The notes beneath the pieces were generated by a model. That model was not told the origin of the DNA, ran no database searches, and was given only the letters and a program-made list of their open reading frames with translations. The translations under genes were made by a program, and so were the position numbers. DNA of 64,000 bases from Paenibacillus sp. DMB5 (GTDB lineage: Bacteria; Bacillota; Bacilli; Paenibacillales; Paenibacillaceae). Location of the stretch: NCBI RefSeq assembly GCF_001517085.1, contig NZ_LRAC01000125.1, forward strand, positions 1 to 64,000, given 5' to 3'. Below, in pieces: positions 14,956-24,573 of the stretch. How positions within the stretch are numbered: position 1 is the stretch's first letter; each line of letters starts with the position of its first letter.

Positions 14956-17900
14956 TTACTCCTGTTTGCGGAGCTGGGCTGACCATTCCCGCAGCACCCT
15001 GTCCAGCTCCTCTGTACGGATCGGCTTGGAGATGAAATCCTGCATTCCCGCTCTCAGGCACATCTCCTTATCTTCCTTCTGGGCAAACGCGGTAGCGGCC
15101 ACAATCACCGGATACAGGCCGTGCTCCTCCCTGATCCGCATGGCAGCCTCCATGCCGTCCATCAGCGGCATCTGGATATCCATAAAGATCAGGTCATATT
15201 GGCGCAAACGCACTGCCTCCACTGCCTGCTGCCCGTTCAAGGCAACATCCGCATGATACCCCCGCTTTTTGAGAAAAGCCTGCATAATCTGCTGATTAAC
15301 CGGATGATCTTCAGCAATCAGGATCGACAGCGGCCCATATTCACCGAACGAGTACTCGCTGCGCCTGTTCTGCACCGTTACCTGCTTGTCCCCTTCACCT
15401 GCCGTTATGAGCTCCTGTGCGGAAGCCTCCCGCGGAATCAGGGCCTCAATGGTAAAATAGAACGTTGCCCCCTCACCTTCCCGGCTGTCCACCCCGATCG
15501 CTCCGCCCAGCAGCTCGACCAGCTTTTTGCTGATCGCCAGTCCCAGTCCGGTTCCGCCGTACTTGCGGTTAATGGAGGGATGAAGCTGGGAAAAGGATTG
15601 GAACAGCAGCCCTTGGCTGGCCGGGGCAATGCCGATTCCGGTATCTTTTACAGTAAATTTGAGGATAACCGCACCGTTCTCCCGGACCGCTTCCAGCTGC
15701 GCAGTCATGCTGACCGTTCCTTCATCAGTGAACTTAACGGCATTGCCGACCAGATTAATAAGAATCTGACGCAGTCTCCCCTCATCGGTTACAAGGAGCG
15801 GCGGAAGCTCAGGATCAATCTCTGTCTGTAGCACAAGCCCTTTTTCCTTTACACGCGGATAAAAGATTTCGGTTACATTAGACATCACCTGCCGGAGATC
15901 AACGGCCTGCAGCTCCACAGTCATCATGCCGGCCTCTATTTTGCTGAAATCAAGCACCTCATTCAGGATATGCAGCAGTGATGCACTGCTCTTGTTGATA
16001 ATTTGCGTGTAGTATTCCTGCTCCTCGCTAAGCTCGGTGCCTGTCAGCAGATCCGTCATCCCGATAATGCCGTTCATCGGTGTGCGCAGCTCATGGCTCA
16101 TAATGGCCAGAAACTCCGATTTGGCCCGGTCCGCCTGTTCGGCTGACTCCTTAGCCCTTACAATTGCTTTTTCCTCCGTAATATCACGGAATACGACAAC
16201 AACACCCTTCTGCTCCCCGTTGTCGAACAGCGGAGTCATCCGGTATCTGACCAGGAAGCTGGAGCCGTCCTGACGCCAGAATACCCCTTCCTTCTCTTCA
16301 TAGGACAGATGCTCCGAGAACCATTCAGGCAGTGTCTTGCCGCCTCCCGGATAAGGCTCTCCGTCCAGCCAGGTCTGACGTATCGCGTGCAGCTCAATGC
16401 TTCCTCCGGACTGACCGGAGCCGTAGCCCAGCATCGCGCTGGCAGCAGGGTTAATAAACACCGTCTCCCCTTCCAGGCTTATGCCGAAAATCCCCTCGGT
16501 AACGGAGTTAAGGATCAGTGCATGCTCATAGCTCAGCTTCTCAATCTGTTCCAGATGCCGCTTGCGTTCAGTGATATCGCTTGTAATGGCAAACACACCG
16601 ACTACGCGGGAATCCAGCATAATCGGCACATAAATCATACTCACCTCGACCAGGTGCCCATTCCTGTGGATCAGCCTGCTCTCAAAGGTCTGTGCCTCCC
16701 CGCCGGCAGCGCGTGCAAATCTTTCGGTTACAAAATCCAGCTCCTCCGGATCAATAAGCTCGCTGTAGAAGGAGTGCAGCAGGCTGCCCCTTGAATAGCC
16801 GGTCAGATGCAGCAGACTGGCGTTAAGCGACTGGATGCAGCCTTCCAGATTCATGGCTATGATGGCAGAAGGGTTATATTCAAACAATGACTTATAGCGG
16901 TTCTCGCTTTCCATCATTTTCAGCTCATACTGCTTGCGTTCCGAGACATCCCGGGTTACACCGATAATTTCGGCGGTTTCTCCGGTACCGTAACGGATAT
17001 GGCGCAGCGTTGTTTCCACCCACAGATAGGAGCCGTCCTTGCACAAAAAACGGAATACGATCGGCTCCAGTCTTAATCCGCTCATCCCGTCTCGGATATA
17101 CTGCTGGACTCTGGCTTCATCCTCAGGGTGAATATATCCCATCCCTTTCGTGCCGACCATCTCCTCAGGCGTATAGCCGAACATCTGCTGGCACACGGCG
17201 GAGGCATACAGATAGGTGGCATCCTCATCCGCCGCATTGCGTGTGATAAAATCCTGGGAGTTTTCAGAAATCAGCCGGTAATTCTGCTCGCTCTCGCGCA
17301 GCTGCTCCTCCATAATCCGGTGTGCGGTTACATCCTGGACTACGCCGCTGATCTGCCTTGTTTTGCCGTTATCATCCAGAACAGCTTCCCAGTGGGCATT
17401 AATATATTTATCTGTCCCGTCTGCTGCTGTGATCCGGAAGGTCATACTGTCACTCCCCCCGGAATGCAGGCATTTCCGGATGGCTCTCATCACCCCCGGC
17501 AAATCCTCCGGATGGATGGAGTCCTGAATCAGCCTGGGATCATACGAGGAGTGATTGCTGAAGTCACCCCTGTGCCCGAAAATATGGCGCAGCTCCTTGG
17601 ATACCGTCATCTGCTTGCGGGCATGATTCCATTCCCAGGAGCCCATTTTGGCCAGAAACTGGGCACTTGCCAGCATGTCTTCATATTTCTTGCGCTCTGT
17701 GATATCCCTGGCAACGGTCAGCACCTGCTCCACTTCACCCTGGGCATCACGCATAACCTGGAAGGAGCTTTCAATCCATAAATAATCACCGTTTTTGTGA
17801 CGGACTCTTCTGGTAAAAACATCTTTATCTGAATAAAGCTTGCCGGGCTCTTTCATCTCAATGGCATCTTTAATATGGTAATATTCAAGTCTTTTCTTGC

Positions 17901-18429
17901 CGATCATCTCATGCGCGGGATACCCAAGCATCTTCTCCACGGAAGGAGAGACATACATAATCGTTCCCTCGGGATCAGCCAGCGAGATCATATCCGGAGT
18001 ATTCCGGGTGATCAGGTTATACAGGTTATATTCTTCCCGTACCCTTTGCTCAGCCTGCTTGCGCTCCGTAATATCCTGCAATTCCGCAATCATATAGACG
18101 GGAGTGCCTTCAGCCTCATCAAAGGTCAGAAACAGGTGCAGTGCCACCCAGAAGATTTCGCCGTTTTTGCGGATAAACCGTTCTTCACTGTCCACAGCCG
18201 CACCGGGACTCTGGAGCAGAAGCTTCATTACCCGTTCCTGGTCTGCCTGGTCTTTCTTCTCTATACATGTGATATCAAGATAACGGAGGCTGAGAAATTC
18301 CTCTTCACTGTATCCGAACATGCTGCATAAAGCGGGATTCGCCAGCTCGATCATTCCGTTCGTGAGCGAAACGACCGCAAAACCGGTGGAAGACCGCATA
18401 TATAGGGTTTTATAAAGGACTTCAGACAA
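14956..18429 (-). CDS. Hybrid histidine kinase with six PAS domains and a receiver
   Basis: This 1,157-residue cytoplasmic protein has no membrane segment. Six PAS/PAC units run from about residue 1 to 765, each closing on a DITERK-like PAC end. HisKA follows at about 775 ([13 protein letters not shown] with the phosphorylated His). HATPase_c at about 890-1005 has an N box around [12 protein letters not shown] and G boxes DTGIGIA and [12 protein letters not shown]-terminal REC at about 1030-1150 has AEDHPVN and [11 protein letters not shown]. It should autophosphorylate in response to cytosolic cues and pass phosphate to its own receiver. No output regulator is adjacent, so the pathway is unknown. 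Confidence 0.93.
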   Translation of the reverse strand: MSEVLYKTLYMRSSTGFAVVSLTNGMIELANPALCSMFGYSEEEFLSLRYLDITCIEKKDQADQERVMKLLLQSPGAAVDSEERFIRKNGEIFWVALHLFLTFDEAEGTPVYMIAELQDITERKQAEQRVREEYNLYNLITRNTPDMISLADPEGTIMYVSPSVEKMLGYPAHEMIGKKRLEYYHIKDAIEMKEPGKLYSDKDVFTRRVRHKNGDYLWIESSFQVMRDAQGEVEQVLTVARDITERKKYEDMLASAQFLAKMGSWEWNHARKQMTVSKELRHIFGHRGDFSNHSSYDPRLIQDSIHPEDLPGVMRAIRKCLHSGGSDSMTFRITAADGTDKYINAHWEAVLDDNGKTRQISGVVQDVTAHRIMEEQLRESEQNYRLISENSQDFITRNAADEDATYLYASAVCQQMFGYTPEEMVGTKGMGYIHPEDEARVQQYIRDGMSGLRLEPIVFRFLCKDGSYLWVETTLRHIRYGTGETAEIIGVTRDVSERKQYELKMMESENRYKSLFEYNPSAIIAMNLEGCIQSLNASLLHLTGYSRGSLLHSFYSELIDPEELDFVTERFARAAGGEAQTFESRLIHRNGHLVEVSMIYVPIMLDSRVVGVFAITSDITERKRHLEQIEKLSYEHALILNSVTEGIFGISLEGETVFINPAASAMLGYGSGQSGGSIELHAIRQTWLDGEPYPGGGKTLPEWFSEHLSYEEKEGVFWRQDGSSFLVRYRMTPLFDNGEQKGVVVVFRDITEEKAIVRAKESAEQADRAKSEFLAIMSHELRTPMNGIIGMTDLLTGTELSEEQEYYTQIINKSSASLLHILNEVLDFSKIEAGMMTVELQAVDLRQVMSNVTEIFYPRVKEKGLVLQTEIDPELPPLLVTDEGRLRQILINLVGNAVKFTDEGTVSMTAQLEAVRENGAVILKFTVKDTGIGIAPASQGLLFQSFSQLHPSINRKYGGTGLGLAISKKLVELLGGAIGVDSREGEGATFYFTIEALIPREASAQELITAGEGDKQVTVQNRRSEYSFGEYGPLSILIAEDHPVNQQIMQAFLKKRGYHADVALNGQQAVEAVRLRQYDLIFMDIQMPLMDGMEAAMRIREEHGLYPVIVAATAFAQKEDKEMCLRAGMQDFISKPIRTEELDRVLREWSAQLRKQE

Positions 18430-18587
18430 TGATATTGCCTCCTCTGTACATTCGGGGGTCTTGGCTCATTCATAGTATACCTTTTTTTCGGCCGATCCGC
18501 TGTCGAACTGAAGTCCCTGATTGGAATGAGACCGCAGCTTGCACAAAATCCCCCAGTCACGGGTGTGAATGAGGGATTAATGACAGT

Positions 18588-18620
18588 TAAAAAACAAAAA
18601 ACCCTTCTGCTGAAGGGTTT
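18588..18620 (-). terminator. Terminator of tRNA-Leu
   Basis: On the minus strand a 9-bp stem aaacccttc / gaagggttt with a 4-base loop (18599-18620) is followed by TTTTTTGTTTTTT-like sequence. It starts 15 bases past the tRNA 3' end. Confidence 0.88.
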
Positions 18621-18634
18621 CGTCATAAAGCTGA

Positions 18635-18718
18635 TGCGGTCGAGAGGACTCGAACCTCCACGGTATTGCTACCACACGGACCTGAACCGTGCGCGTCTGC
18701 CAATTCCGCCACGACCGC
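18635..18718 (-). tRNA. tRNA-Leu(CAG)
   Basis: An 84-nucleotide class II tRNA. Acceptor arms GCGGTCG / CGACCGC, D-loop GGCGGAATTGGCAGAC, anticodon arm CACGG / CCGTG with loop TTCAGGT (anticodon CAG), a variable arm, and T-loop GGTTCGAGTCC are all visible. The CCA end is not encoded (TCA follows the discriminator A). It reads CUG, a codon used heavily in this window. Confidence 0.96.
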
Positions 18719-18921
18719 ATATTATGTATCTCAGTGACTTAATCACCGTAATTAAGAATATACACTCTTTTCAGATGAATTGCAAGACCTATTTTTTAAA
18801 TGGATTTTCGATTCAGCGTTCATCCTCATATATTGATTTCATTCATAAGATAAAAATCACTGTTGGATTAAATATAATAAGTTATATTTCTGTTTAACTT
18901 AGTAAAGAAAGGACGATGGAC

Positions 18922-19389
18922 ATGGATTCTTTAGATAAAAAAATCATCTCTACCCTAATGGCTAATGGAAGGATCACCTGGTCTGAGCTGGCCGGAATGC
19001 TCGGACTCTCCTCCCCTGCTGCCGCTGACCGCGTAAGACGGCTGGAAGAGCAGGGGGTCATCAAAGGCTATACGGCTCTGATCGATTCTGAATCAACGGG
19101 CTACAGCCTGGCTGCACTCGTTGCCGTCTCCCTTGAACGTCCGGCACACCGGCAGGCTTTTCTTACGCTCGTACACGGGCTGCCGGAAATTCAGGAATGC
19201 CATCACACGGCAGGTGACGATGACTACATCCTGAAAATCCGCTGCAGGGGAACAAAGGATCTCGACCGGATTATCAGTGAGGAACTGAAGGGTCTGCCGG
19301 GTATTGTGCGGACGAGGACGACCATTATCCTTGGCACCGTCAAGGAGACACCGAATGTTCCCCTTCCGTATGGAGACAACGGAGCATGA
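18922..19389 (+). CDS. Lrp/AsnC family transcriptional regulator
   Basis: This 155-residue protein has an N-terminal AsnC-type HTH (LDKKIISTLMANGRITWSELAGMLGLSSPAAADRVRRLEEQG). A RAM ligand-binding domain follows, with VSLERPAH, ECHHTAGDDDYILKIRC and a final TRTTIILGTVKE. Such proteins sense amino acids and form octamers. The start is put at ATG 18922, 8 bases after AAAGGA; ATG 18916 is only two bases from it. The stop overlaps the start of the LysE-type exporter by four bases, so it probably regulates amino-acid export by its own operon. Confidence 0.9.
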   Translation: MDSLDKKIISTLMANGRITWSELAGMLGLSSPAAADRVRRLEEQGVIKGYTALIDSESTGYSLAALVAVSLERPAHRQAFLTLVHGLPEIQECHHTAGDDDYILKIRCRGTKDLDRIISEELKGLPGIVRTRTTIILGTVKETPNVPLPYGDNGA

Positions 19390-19988
19390 CCCCCTGGCCT
19401 GCATTGCTGGGCGGCCTGGGCTTCGGCTTTATTGTCGCTGCACCGGTCGGCCCGATGTCGCTGCTCTGCATGAACCGGACAATGCGTCAGGGATTGTCCG
19501 CCGGTTTGGGGACTGGAGCAGGCATCGCGCTGGCTGACGCCTTTTATGCGCTGGTAACGGTGACCGGCTTCAAGGCGGTGGGCGACTTTACGGCTGCATA
19601 TGCCTTGCCTCTGAAGCTGCTCGGCTCCCTGTTCATCGCTTATCTCGGAGTAAAAGCCTGGCGGACTGCGGGAGCCGCTGCAATACCGGAGACTGCGCGC
19701 AGCGGAATTCTGTACAGTCTGCTTACCTCGTTTCTGCTGACGCTTGCTAATCCCGCTACGATCCTCAGCTTCATGGCGCTGTCTGCTTCCCTGGGGGGCA
19801 ATACCGGCAGCTCCCTGCTTCTGCCTGCCGGCATTGCCCTTGGCTCCTTCTGCTGGTGGCTGCTCCTGGCTCTAATCATAAAAGGGATCAGCCGCAGGCT
19901 GCCCGGATCCTTTAGCCGGATTCTAAGCCGTATCTCCGCTGCCGTACTTATTCTTTTCAGCTTCTATGGCATATTCAACGCACTCTAA
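19386..19988 (+). CDS. LysE family amino-acid exporter
   Basis: This 200-residue protein has about six hydrophobic segments. The N-terminal PVGPMSLLCMNRTMRQGLSAGLGTGAGIALADAFYALV and the middle LLTLANPATILSFMAL are the LysE/RhtB signatures. The family exports basic or neutral amino acids or homoserine lactones; the substrate is not known here. ATG overlaps the stop of the Lrp-type regulator (ATGA), giving translational coupling. Confidence 0.9.
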   Translation: MTPWPALLGGLGFGFIVAAPVGPMSLLCMNRTMRQGLSAGLGTGAGIALADAFYALVTVTGFKAVGDFTAAYALPLKLLGSLFIAYLGVKAWRTAGAAAIPETARSGILYSLLTSFLLTLANPATILSFMALSASLGGNTGSSLLLPAGIALGSFCWWLLLALIIKGISRRLPGSFSRILSRISAAVLILFSFYGIFNAL

Positions 19989-20091
19989 TAGGTATAAATA
20001 ATAAAGTTTATAATCTTTATATATTTCACTTATAAGTCCCAGCCATGTTACAACATAGATAACACTGTAACTGGAGAGGAGTTATACCGAC

Positions 20092-20188
20092 ATGAATCAG
20101 AAATGGAATGCCGGAACCTACGATGCGGATATGGCCTTCGTCTCACAATATGGCCAATCCCTGGTTGAACTGCTGAAGCCGCAGCCGG
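20092..20188 (+). pseudogene. N-terminal part of a frameshifted methyltransferase
   Basis: Starting at ATG 20092 after GGAGAGGAG, this part encodes MNQKWNAGTYDADM and continues to LLKPQP. One missing G at 20187-20188 (ccggtgag where ccgggtgag is expected) then breaks the frame. After the shift the frame reads GERILDWGCGTGDLA, the SAM-binding motif I, and joins the following ORF. Confidence 0.8.
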
Positions 20189-20285
20189 TGAGCGCATCCT
20201 GGACTGGGGCTGCGGCACCGGGGATCTGGCGGCCGTCATTGCCGGCTACGGCGCTGCAGTTACCGGCATCGATGCCTCGCCTGAA

Positions 20286-20849
20286 ATGATCGCTGCAGCC
20301 CGCAGCAAGCATCCGGAGCTTGAGTTCATCCTGGCAGACGGACAGCGCTATACCGCTGAACCGTCCGCCGATGCCGTGTTCAGCAACGCGGCCCTGCACT
20401 GGCTGACCGATGCCAATGGAGCTGCGGCAAGCATTGCAGCAAGCCTGCGTCCCGGCGGCCGCTTTATCGCCGAGTTCGGCGGCCAGGGCAATATCGCCTC
20501 GGTCACCAAGGGGCTGCCGCGCGCCTTCGCAGCGGCCGGATGCCCGGATAAGCTTGCGCTGCCCTGGTATTTTCCCGGAATCGCAGAGTACACTACCCTG
20601 CTGGAACAGAACGGGCTGATTGCCAGCCTTGCACTCTGTTATGACCGACCGACTCCGCTGGCCGGCGGTGAGCAGGGCTTCAGCAGCTGGCTGAATACAT
20701 TCGCGGACGGGATTCTCAGTGTGCTTACCCCGGTACAGCGTGAAGAAGCGCTGGCCTTCATGGAGCAGGAGCTGAGACCGCAGCTGTTCCATGAAGGCGT
20801 CTGGGTAATGGATTACCGGAGAATCCGTGTTGTTGCTGTAAAGAGCTAA
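20286..20849 (+). CDS. Class I SAM-dependent methyltransferase, C-terminal reading frame
   Basis: The visible ORF has 187 residues and begins inside the domain (MIAAARSKHPELEFILADGQ). The true frame reaches back to 20188 with WGCGTGDLA (motif I) and GIDASPEM, so the intact gene would be 20092-20849, about 252 residues. VFSNAALHWLTD and LRPGGRFIAEFGG are typical of trans-aconitate or ubiquinone/menaquinone-type methyltransferases. The ATG at 20286 has no ribosome site, so this is not an independent start. A single-base deletion explains the break. Confidence 0.82.
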   Translation: MIAAARSKHPELEFILADGQRYTAEPSADAVFSNAALHWLTDANGAAASIAASLRPGGRFIAEFGGQGNIASVTKGLPRAFAAAGCPDKLALPWYFPGIAEYTTLLEQNGLIASLALCYDRPTPLAGGEQGFSSWLNTFADGILSVLTPVQREEALAFMEQELRPQLFHEGVWVMDYRRIRVVAVKS

Positions 20850-20853
20850 AAAA

Positions 20854-20885
20854 GAGCGCACCGGAAGATTCGTTCCGGTGCGCTC
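20854..20885. terminator. Bidirectional terminator
   Basis: A 13-bp perfect stem GAGCGCACCGGAA / TTCCGGTGCGCTC encloses a 6-base loop. It lies between the convergent methyltransferase and MFS genes. TTTTTT follows on the minus strand; the plus-strand tail is weaker. Confidence 0.85.
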
Positions 20886-20912
20886 CTTCAATATAATAGC
20901 CTGTCTCATCTG

Positions 20913-22148
20913 TTATTTATTGGACAGGCCGCCAACCTGTCTGTCTCTCCCTGCTCCCAGCCCGGCAGCACACAGAAGCACTGCGGCGGCGGCCAGCAGG
21001 ACGAGCGGAATATTCCAGCTGTCCGTGGCATCATGCAGCAGCCCGAACAGCGCAGGCCCCATGGCTGCCAGCAGGTAGCCGACAGACTGGGCCATCCCGG
21101 ACAGCTCGCTGGCTTCCTGGGCTGTGCGGGTCCGCAGGCTGAAGAACATCATGGCCAGCCCGAAGGCAAAGCCGCCGGCGATGCCGATGCAGACCGCCCA
21201 CAGCGCCATCCAGGCCGTGCTGCCCAGCCAGATGCCAAGGATTCCGATAAAGAACAATATAGAAGTGATTAGGACCAGACTCCGCTGGTTCTTCATCCGG
21301 CCTGCCAGCAGCGGCACAAAAAAGGTAAACGGCAGCTGGGCCAGCTGCATCAGCGACAGAATCCAGCCGGCGTGGCCGGCCGACAAGCCGCGTTCTCCAA
21401 GAATTACCGAGAACCACGAGATCAGCACATAGTACAGCAAGGATTGCAGTCCCATAAACAAGGTAACCTGCCAGGCCAGCGGTGATCTCCAGACGTTTAT
21501 TGAGGATTTAGTAGCTTTTGCCCCGCTGTTCTGGACAAAGCCTTTCATTTGCGGAAGCCAGAACAGTACCGCTAGCAAAGCGATAATAAACCAGAGCGAC
21601 AATGTACCGCGCCACCCTAACCCTGCTCGTCCCGCAAGCGGAACGCTGAAGCCCGAAGCTGCTGCCGCACACAGATTCATTGACACGGTATACATTCCGG
21701 TCATCAGGCCGATCCGCGCGGGAAATCTTCCCTTGATCAGTCCGGGAAGCAGTACGTTGCAGACAGCAATAGCTAGTCCGATCAGCGCAGTGCCTGTGAA
21801 AAAGGCTACGGCACCCGCAGCTGAACGGAGCAGAATACCGGCAGCCAAGGTCAGCATGGCCAGCAGCAGTACGTTGGCCAGGCCAAAGCGGCGGGCCAGC
21901 TGCGGCGCAAACGGCGACAGCAGGGCAAATGCAAGCAGCGGCAGCGTTGTAATAAACCCGGCCAGCGTATTGGACAGCCCCAGATCGTCACGGATCAGGC
22001 CCAGCAACGGTCCAACGGAGGTGAACGGCGCCCGCAGGGCAGCTGCAACAAACAAGATTCCAAGCACCAGCGAGGAGGCGGGCCGGAGGCGGTTCGGGTT
22101 CCGGGCATGCCGTTTTGCGGATGTCCGGTCTTGAGATTTTACAGTCAT
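20913..22148 (-). CDS. MFS transporter, CynX/NimT-type
   Basis: This 411-residue membrane protein has twelve probable helices. The opening LVLGILFVAAALRAPFTSVGPLLG with the A-motif-like FITTLPLLAFALLSPFAPQLARRFG points to the cyanate/2-nitroimidazole MFS group (COG2807). The substrate is not predictable. The ATG at 22148 is preceded by AGGAGGATCATC; the open frame extends 12 codons upstream without a ribosome site. Closed by the bidirectional terminator at 20854-20885. Confidence 0.88.
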   Translation of the reverse strand: MTVKSQDRTSAKRHARNPNRLRPASSLVLGILFVAAALRAPFTSVGPLLGLIRDDLGLSNTLAGFITTLPLLAFALLSPFAPQLARRFGLANVLLLAMLTLAAGILLRSAAGAVAFFTGTALIGLAIAVCNVLLPGLIKGRFPARIGLMTGMYTVSMNLCAAAASGFSVPLAGRAGLGWRGTLSLWFIIALLAVLFWLPQMKGFVQNSGAKATKSSINVWRSPLAWQVTLFMGLQSLLYYVLISWFSVILGERGLSAGHAGWILSLMQLAQLPFTFFVPLLAGRMKNQRSLVLITSILFFIGILGIWLGSTAWMALWAVCIGIAGGFAFGLAMMFFSLRTRTAQEASELSGMAQSVGYLLAAMGPALFGLLHDATDSWNIPLVLLAAAAVLLCAAGLGAGRDRQVGGLSNK

Positions 22149-22294
22149 GATGATCCTCCTGATTGCAGTACAAACGGCTGACAACCGGTGATTGTCAGCT
22201 GCTACAGACCAATTTTCTTACACAGATTGTTATATTATAACTCCGCCTGACTCAAATTGCATAAGTTTTTAACGTTCTGCGCCCGATATGTACA

Positions 22295-22328
22295 CTGCTC
22301 CTGCCAGTCCTGAGACTGGCAGGAGCAG
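22295..22328 (-). terminator. Strong hairpin after the yjcZ-type gene
   Basis: A stem of about 15 bp, CTGCTCCTGCCAGTC / GACTGGCAGGAGCAG, with a four-base loop sits 19 bases past the stop of the small YjcZ-type gene. No T-run follows on either strand, so it may stabilise the mRNA 3' end more than terminate. Confidence 0.5.
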
Positions 22329-22346
22329 CCGGATGGACCTGCTTCA

Positions 22347-22448
22347 TTATACCCAGAGGGATTTAGTAATGATTACAAGCAGGATGAACAAAACCAGAAT
22401 GGCGCCAGTTGAAGTGAACGGGCTGTATCCGCCGACATTTTCGCTCAT
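22347..22448 (-). CDS. YjcZ family sporulation protein (33 aa)
   Basis: The peptide has a short polar start (MSENVGGYSPFTST) and one hydrophobic helix ending (GAILVLFILLVIITKSLWV), the usual YjcZ form. The start at 22448 is set by AAGGAGGAG 6 bases upstream; the longer open frame upstream is not coding. YjcZ peptides are small proteins of sporulating Bacillales, thought to be membrane or spore-coat associated. It lies divergent from the ABC exporter at 22635. Confidence 0.85.
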   Translation of the reverse strand: MSENVGGYSPFTSTGAILVLFILLVIITKSLWV

Positions 22449-22554
22449 GCTTAACTCCTCCTTTTTTCCTGGAATATCCATAACATATGTCTTAGTATCC
22501 AGCTTGGACTGGGTGAAGCGGCACGAATTCCTGCCCCTTTGCACATGACAAAGG

Positions 22555-22583
22555 TTGACAAATCCGGTAACCGTCTTTAGTAT
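22555..22583 (+). promoter_or_regulatory. Sigma-A promoter of the ABC exporter
   Basis: TTGACA (22555-22560) and TAGTAT (22578-22583) are 17 bases apart on the plus strand, 51 bases before the exporter start codon. Confidence 0.65.
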
Positions 22584-22598
22584 CCTAAGAATAAGACG

Positions 22599-22617
22599 GT
22601 TGAGAATGACTCTCAAC
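22599..22617 (+). promoter_or_regulatory. Palindromic operator candidate
   Basis: The 19-base sequence GTTGAGAATGACTCTCAAC is a near-perfect palindrome of 7-5-7 form (GTTGAGA / TCTCAAC). It lies about 10 bases after the predicted transcription start of the ABC exporter. The inner TGAGAATGACTCTCA resembles the 7-1-7 Fur/Zur/PerR layout but departs from all three consensus sequences. Confidence 0.5.
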
Positions 22618-22634
22618 TAACAATACATACAGAA

Positions 22635-24365
22635 ATGAGTGAACAAGAGATGCTGCGTCGTTTTTTCTCCTACTACCGGCCCTACAAAGGGCTGTTTATT
22701 CTCGACTTCACCTGTGCGGTGGGCGCGGGGCTGCTGGAGCTCGCTTTTCCGGTCGCTGTGAATAAATTTATCGATGAGCTGCTGCCCGGCAAGGACTGGC
22801 CGCTGATTCTGCTCGCTTGTATCGCCCTGCTCGCGATTTATGCCCTGACAACTGTAATGAATTACGTGGTTACTTACTGGGGGCATATGCTGGGAATCAA
22901 CATCGAAACCAATATGCGCAAAAAAATGTTCGACCATATCCAGAAGCTCTCCTTCCGTTTCTTTGACAACAATAAAACCGGTCATCTGATCGGACGGATT
23001 ACCAATGACCTTAACGACATCGGCGAGGTGGCCCACCACGGTCCGGAAGATGTGTTCATCGCCGTGATGACACTGGTCGGTGCTTTTATCCTGATGGCAG
23101 ATCTTAATCTGCAGCTGGCTGTGATTACTTTTATCATTGTGCCGATTATGGCCTGGGTTATCATCTACTTCGGACGCAATATGACCTCTACGTACCATAA
23201 CCTTTTTGGCAATGTGGGGAATTTCAACGCCCGGATTGAAGACAATGTAGGCGGCATCCGCGTGGTGCAGTCCTTTGCCAATGAAGAGCATGAAAAGGTG
23301 CTGTTTGCCGAAGACAACCAGAGGTTCCGCCAGACCAAGCTGATGGCATACAAGCTCATGGCCAAAAGCTCTTCAGTCAGCTATATGATGACCCGGCTGA
23401 TTACGATCGTAGTGATGATCTGCGGCGCCTGGTTCTTTATCCAGGGTGAGCTTGCGATCGGTGAATTTGTCGCTTTCATTTTGTTGTCCAATATCTTCTT
23501 CCGGCCGATCGAAAAGATCAATGCCGTTATCGAGAGTTACCCGAAGGGCATCGCCGGGTTCAAGCGCTATCTTGAAATTATTGATACCGAGCCGGACATT
23601 GCCGATAAGCCGGACGCCATTGATGCAGATTCCCTGCGCGGCGACATCGTCTTTAATGACGTGAGCTTCGGTTATGAGGCAGACCGGCCTGTGCTGAACC
23701 GGATCAGCCTGAAGGTTAATGCCGGGGAGACCATTGCTTTTGTCGGACCGTCCGGTGCCGGGAAAACAACCATCTGCAGCCTGCTCCCCCGCTTCTATGA
23801 TGTGACCGGAGGTGCCATCTCCGTGGACGGGACCGATATCCGCGACATGAAGCTGCATTCCCTGCGCAAGCAGATCGGGATCGTGCAGCAGGATGTGTTC
23901 CTGTTCTCCGGTACCATCCGCGAGAATATCGCCTACGGCAAGCTCGATGCGCCGCTGGACGAAATCTGGACAGCTGCCAGACGCGCCCATCTGGAGGACC
24001 TGATCAACAGCCTGCCGGACGGCATAGATACCATCATCGGCGAACGCGGCGTGAAGCTGTCGGGCGGTCAAAAGCAGCGTCTGGCCATTGCCCGGATGTT
24101 CCTGAAGAACCCGCCGATTCTGATTCTGGACGAGGCCACCTCCGCGCTCGACACTGAGACGGAGGCCGCCATCCAGCAGTCGCTTGCCGAGCTGTCTGTC
24201 GGCCGGACCACTCTGGTCATTGCCCACCGGCTGACCACGATCAAAAATGCCGACCGGATCATCGTCGTGAACGAGGACGGCATCTCCGAGGAAGGCCGCC
24301 ACGAAGACCTGCTGAACACCGGCGGCACCTACAGCCGTCTGTATCAGGCGCAGTATAACGCATAG
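22635..24365 (+). CDS. ABC exporter, fused permease and ATPase
   Basis: This 576-residue half-transporter has a six-helix ABC type IV membrane domain (residues about 15-300) with the coupling segment near GHLIGRITNDLNDIGEV. The ATPase at 335-576 has Walker A GPSGAGKTT, Q-loop IVQQDVFLFSG, signature LSGGQKQR, Walker B ILILDEATSALD and H-loop IAHRL. It would act as a homodimer or with a partner; multidrug or lipid export is typical of the group, but the substrate is unknown. No good ribosome site precedes ATG 22635, which is unusual here. It stands alone between a promoter and a terminator. Confidence 0.9.
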   Translation: MSEQEMLRRFFSYYRPYKGLFILDFTCAVGAGLLELAFPVAVNKFIDELLPGKDWPLILLACIALLAIYALTTVMNYVVTYWGHMLGINIETNMRKKMFDHIQKLSFRFFDNNKTGHLIGRITNDLNDIGEVAHHGPEDVFIAVMTLVGAFILMADLNLQLAVITFIIVPIMAWVIIYFGRNMTSTYHNLFGNVGNFNARIEDNVGGIRVVQSFANEEHEKVLFAEDNQRFRQTKLMAYKLMAKSSSVSYMMTRLITIVVMICGAWFFIQGELAIGEFVAFILLSNIFFRPIEKINAVIESYPKGIAGFKRYLEIIDTEPDIADKPDAIDADSLRGDIVFNDVSFGYEADRPVLNRISLKVNAGETIAFVGPSGAGKTTICSLLPRFYDVTGGAISVDGTDIRDMKLHSLRKQIGIVQQDVFLFSGTIRENIAYGKLDAPLDEIWTAARRAHLEDLINSLPDGIDTIIGERGVKLSGGQKQRLAIARMFLKNPPILILDEATSALDTETEAAIQQSLAELSVGRTTLVIAHRLTTIKNADRIIVVNEDGISEEGRHEDLLNTGGTYSRLYQAQYNA

Positions 24366-24385
24366 TCCACGTTGACTGAATAAAC

Positions 24386-24435
24386 AAACAACCTTCCGCT
24401 CCCCGGCCTGTCGGCCGCCCTGCGGAAGGTTGTTT
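24386..24435 (+). terminator. Terminator of the ABC exporter
   Basis: A 14-bp stem AAACAACCTTCCGC / GCGGAAGGTTGTTT surrounds a GC-rich loop and is followed by TGTTG. The stem itself ends in T residues on either strand. The rest of the gap to 24573 shows nothing recognisable. Confidence 0.8.
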
Positions 24436-24573
24436 TGTTGTGATGCAATCAGACCGGCTGCTTCTGCTCTTAGCGAGGATTCGCTATAAAGATCAGCATA
24501 CTTGTGCACAGCCAGCAGTATTCATTCCACCCGTCAGCATATGCCTGCATGACGGACTTACCCAACAGCCCTT

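Noticed and set aside
23373..24509. Minus-strand ORF of 378 codons opposite the ABC exporter
   Set aside because: Antisense to conserved Walker motifs of a real gene; no ribosome site.
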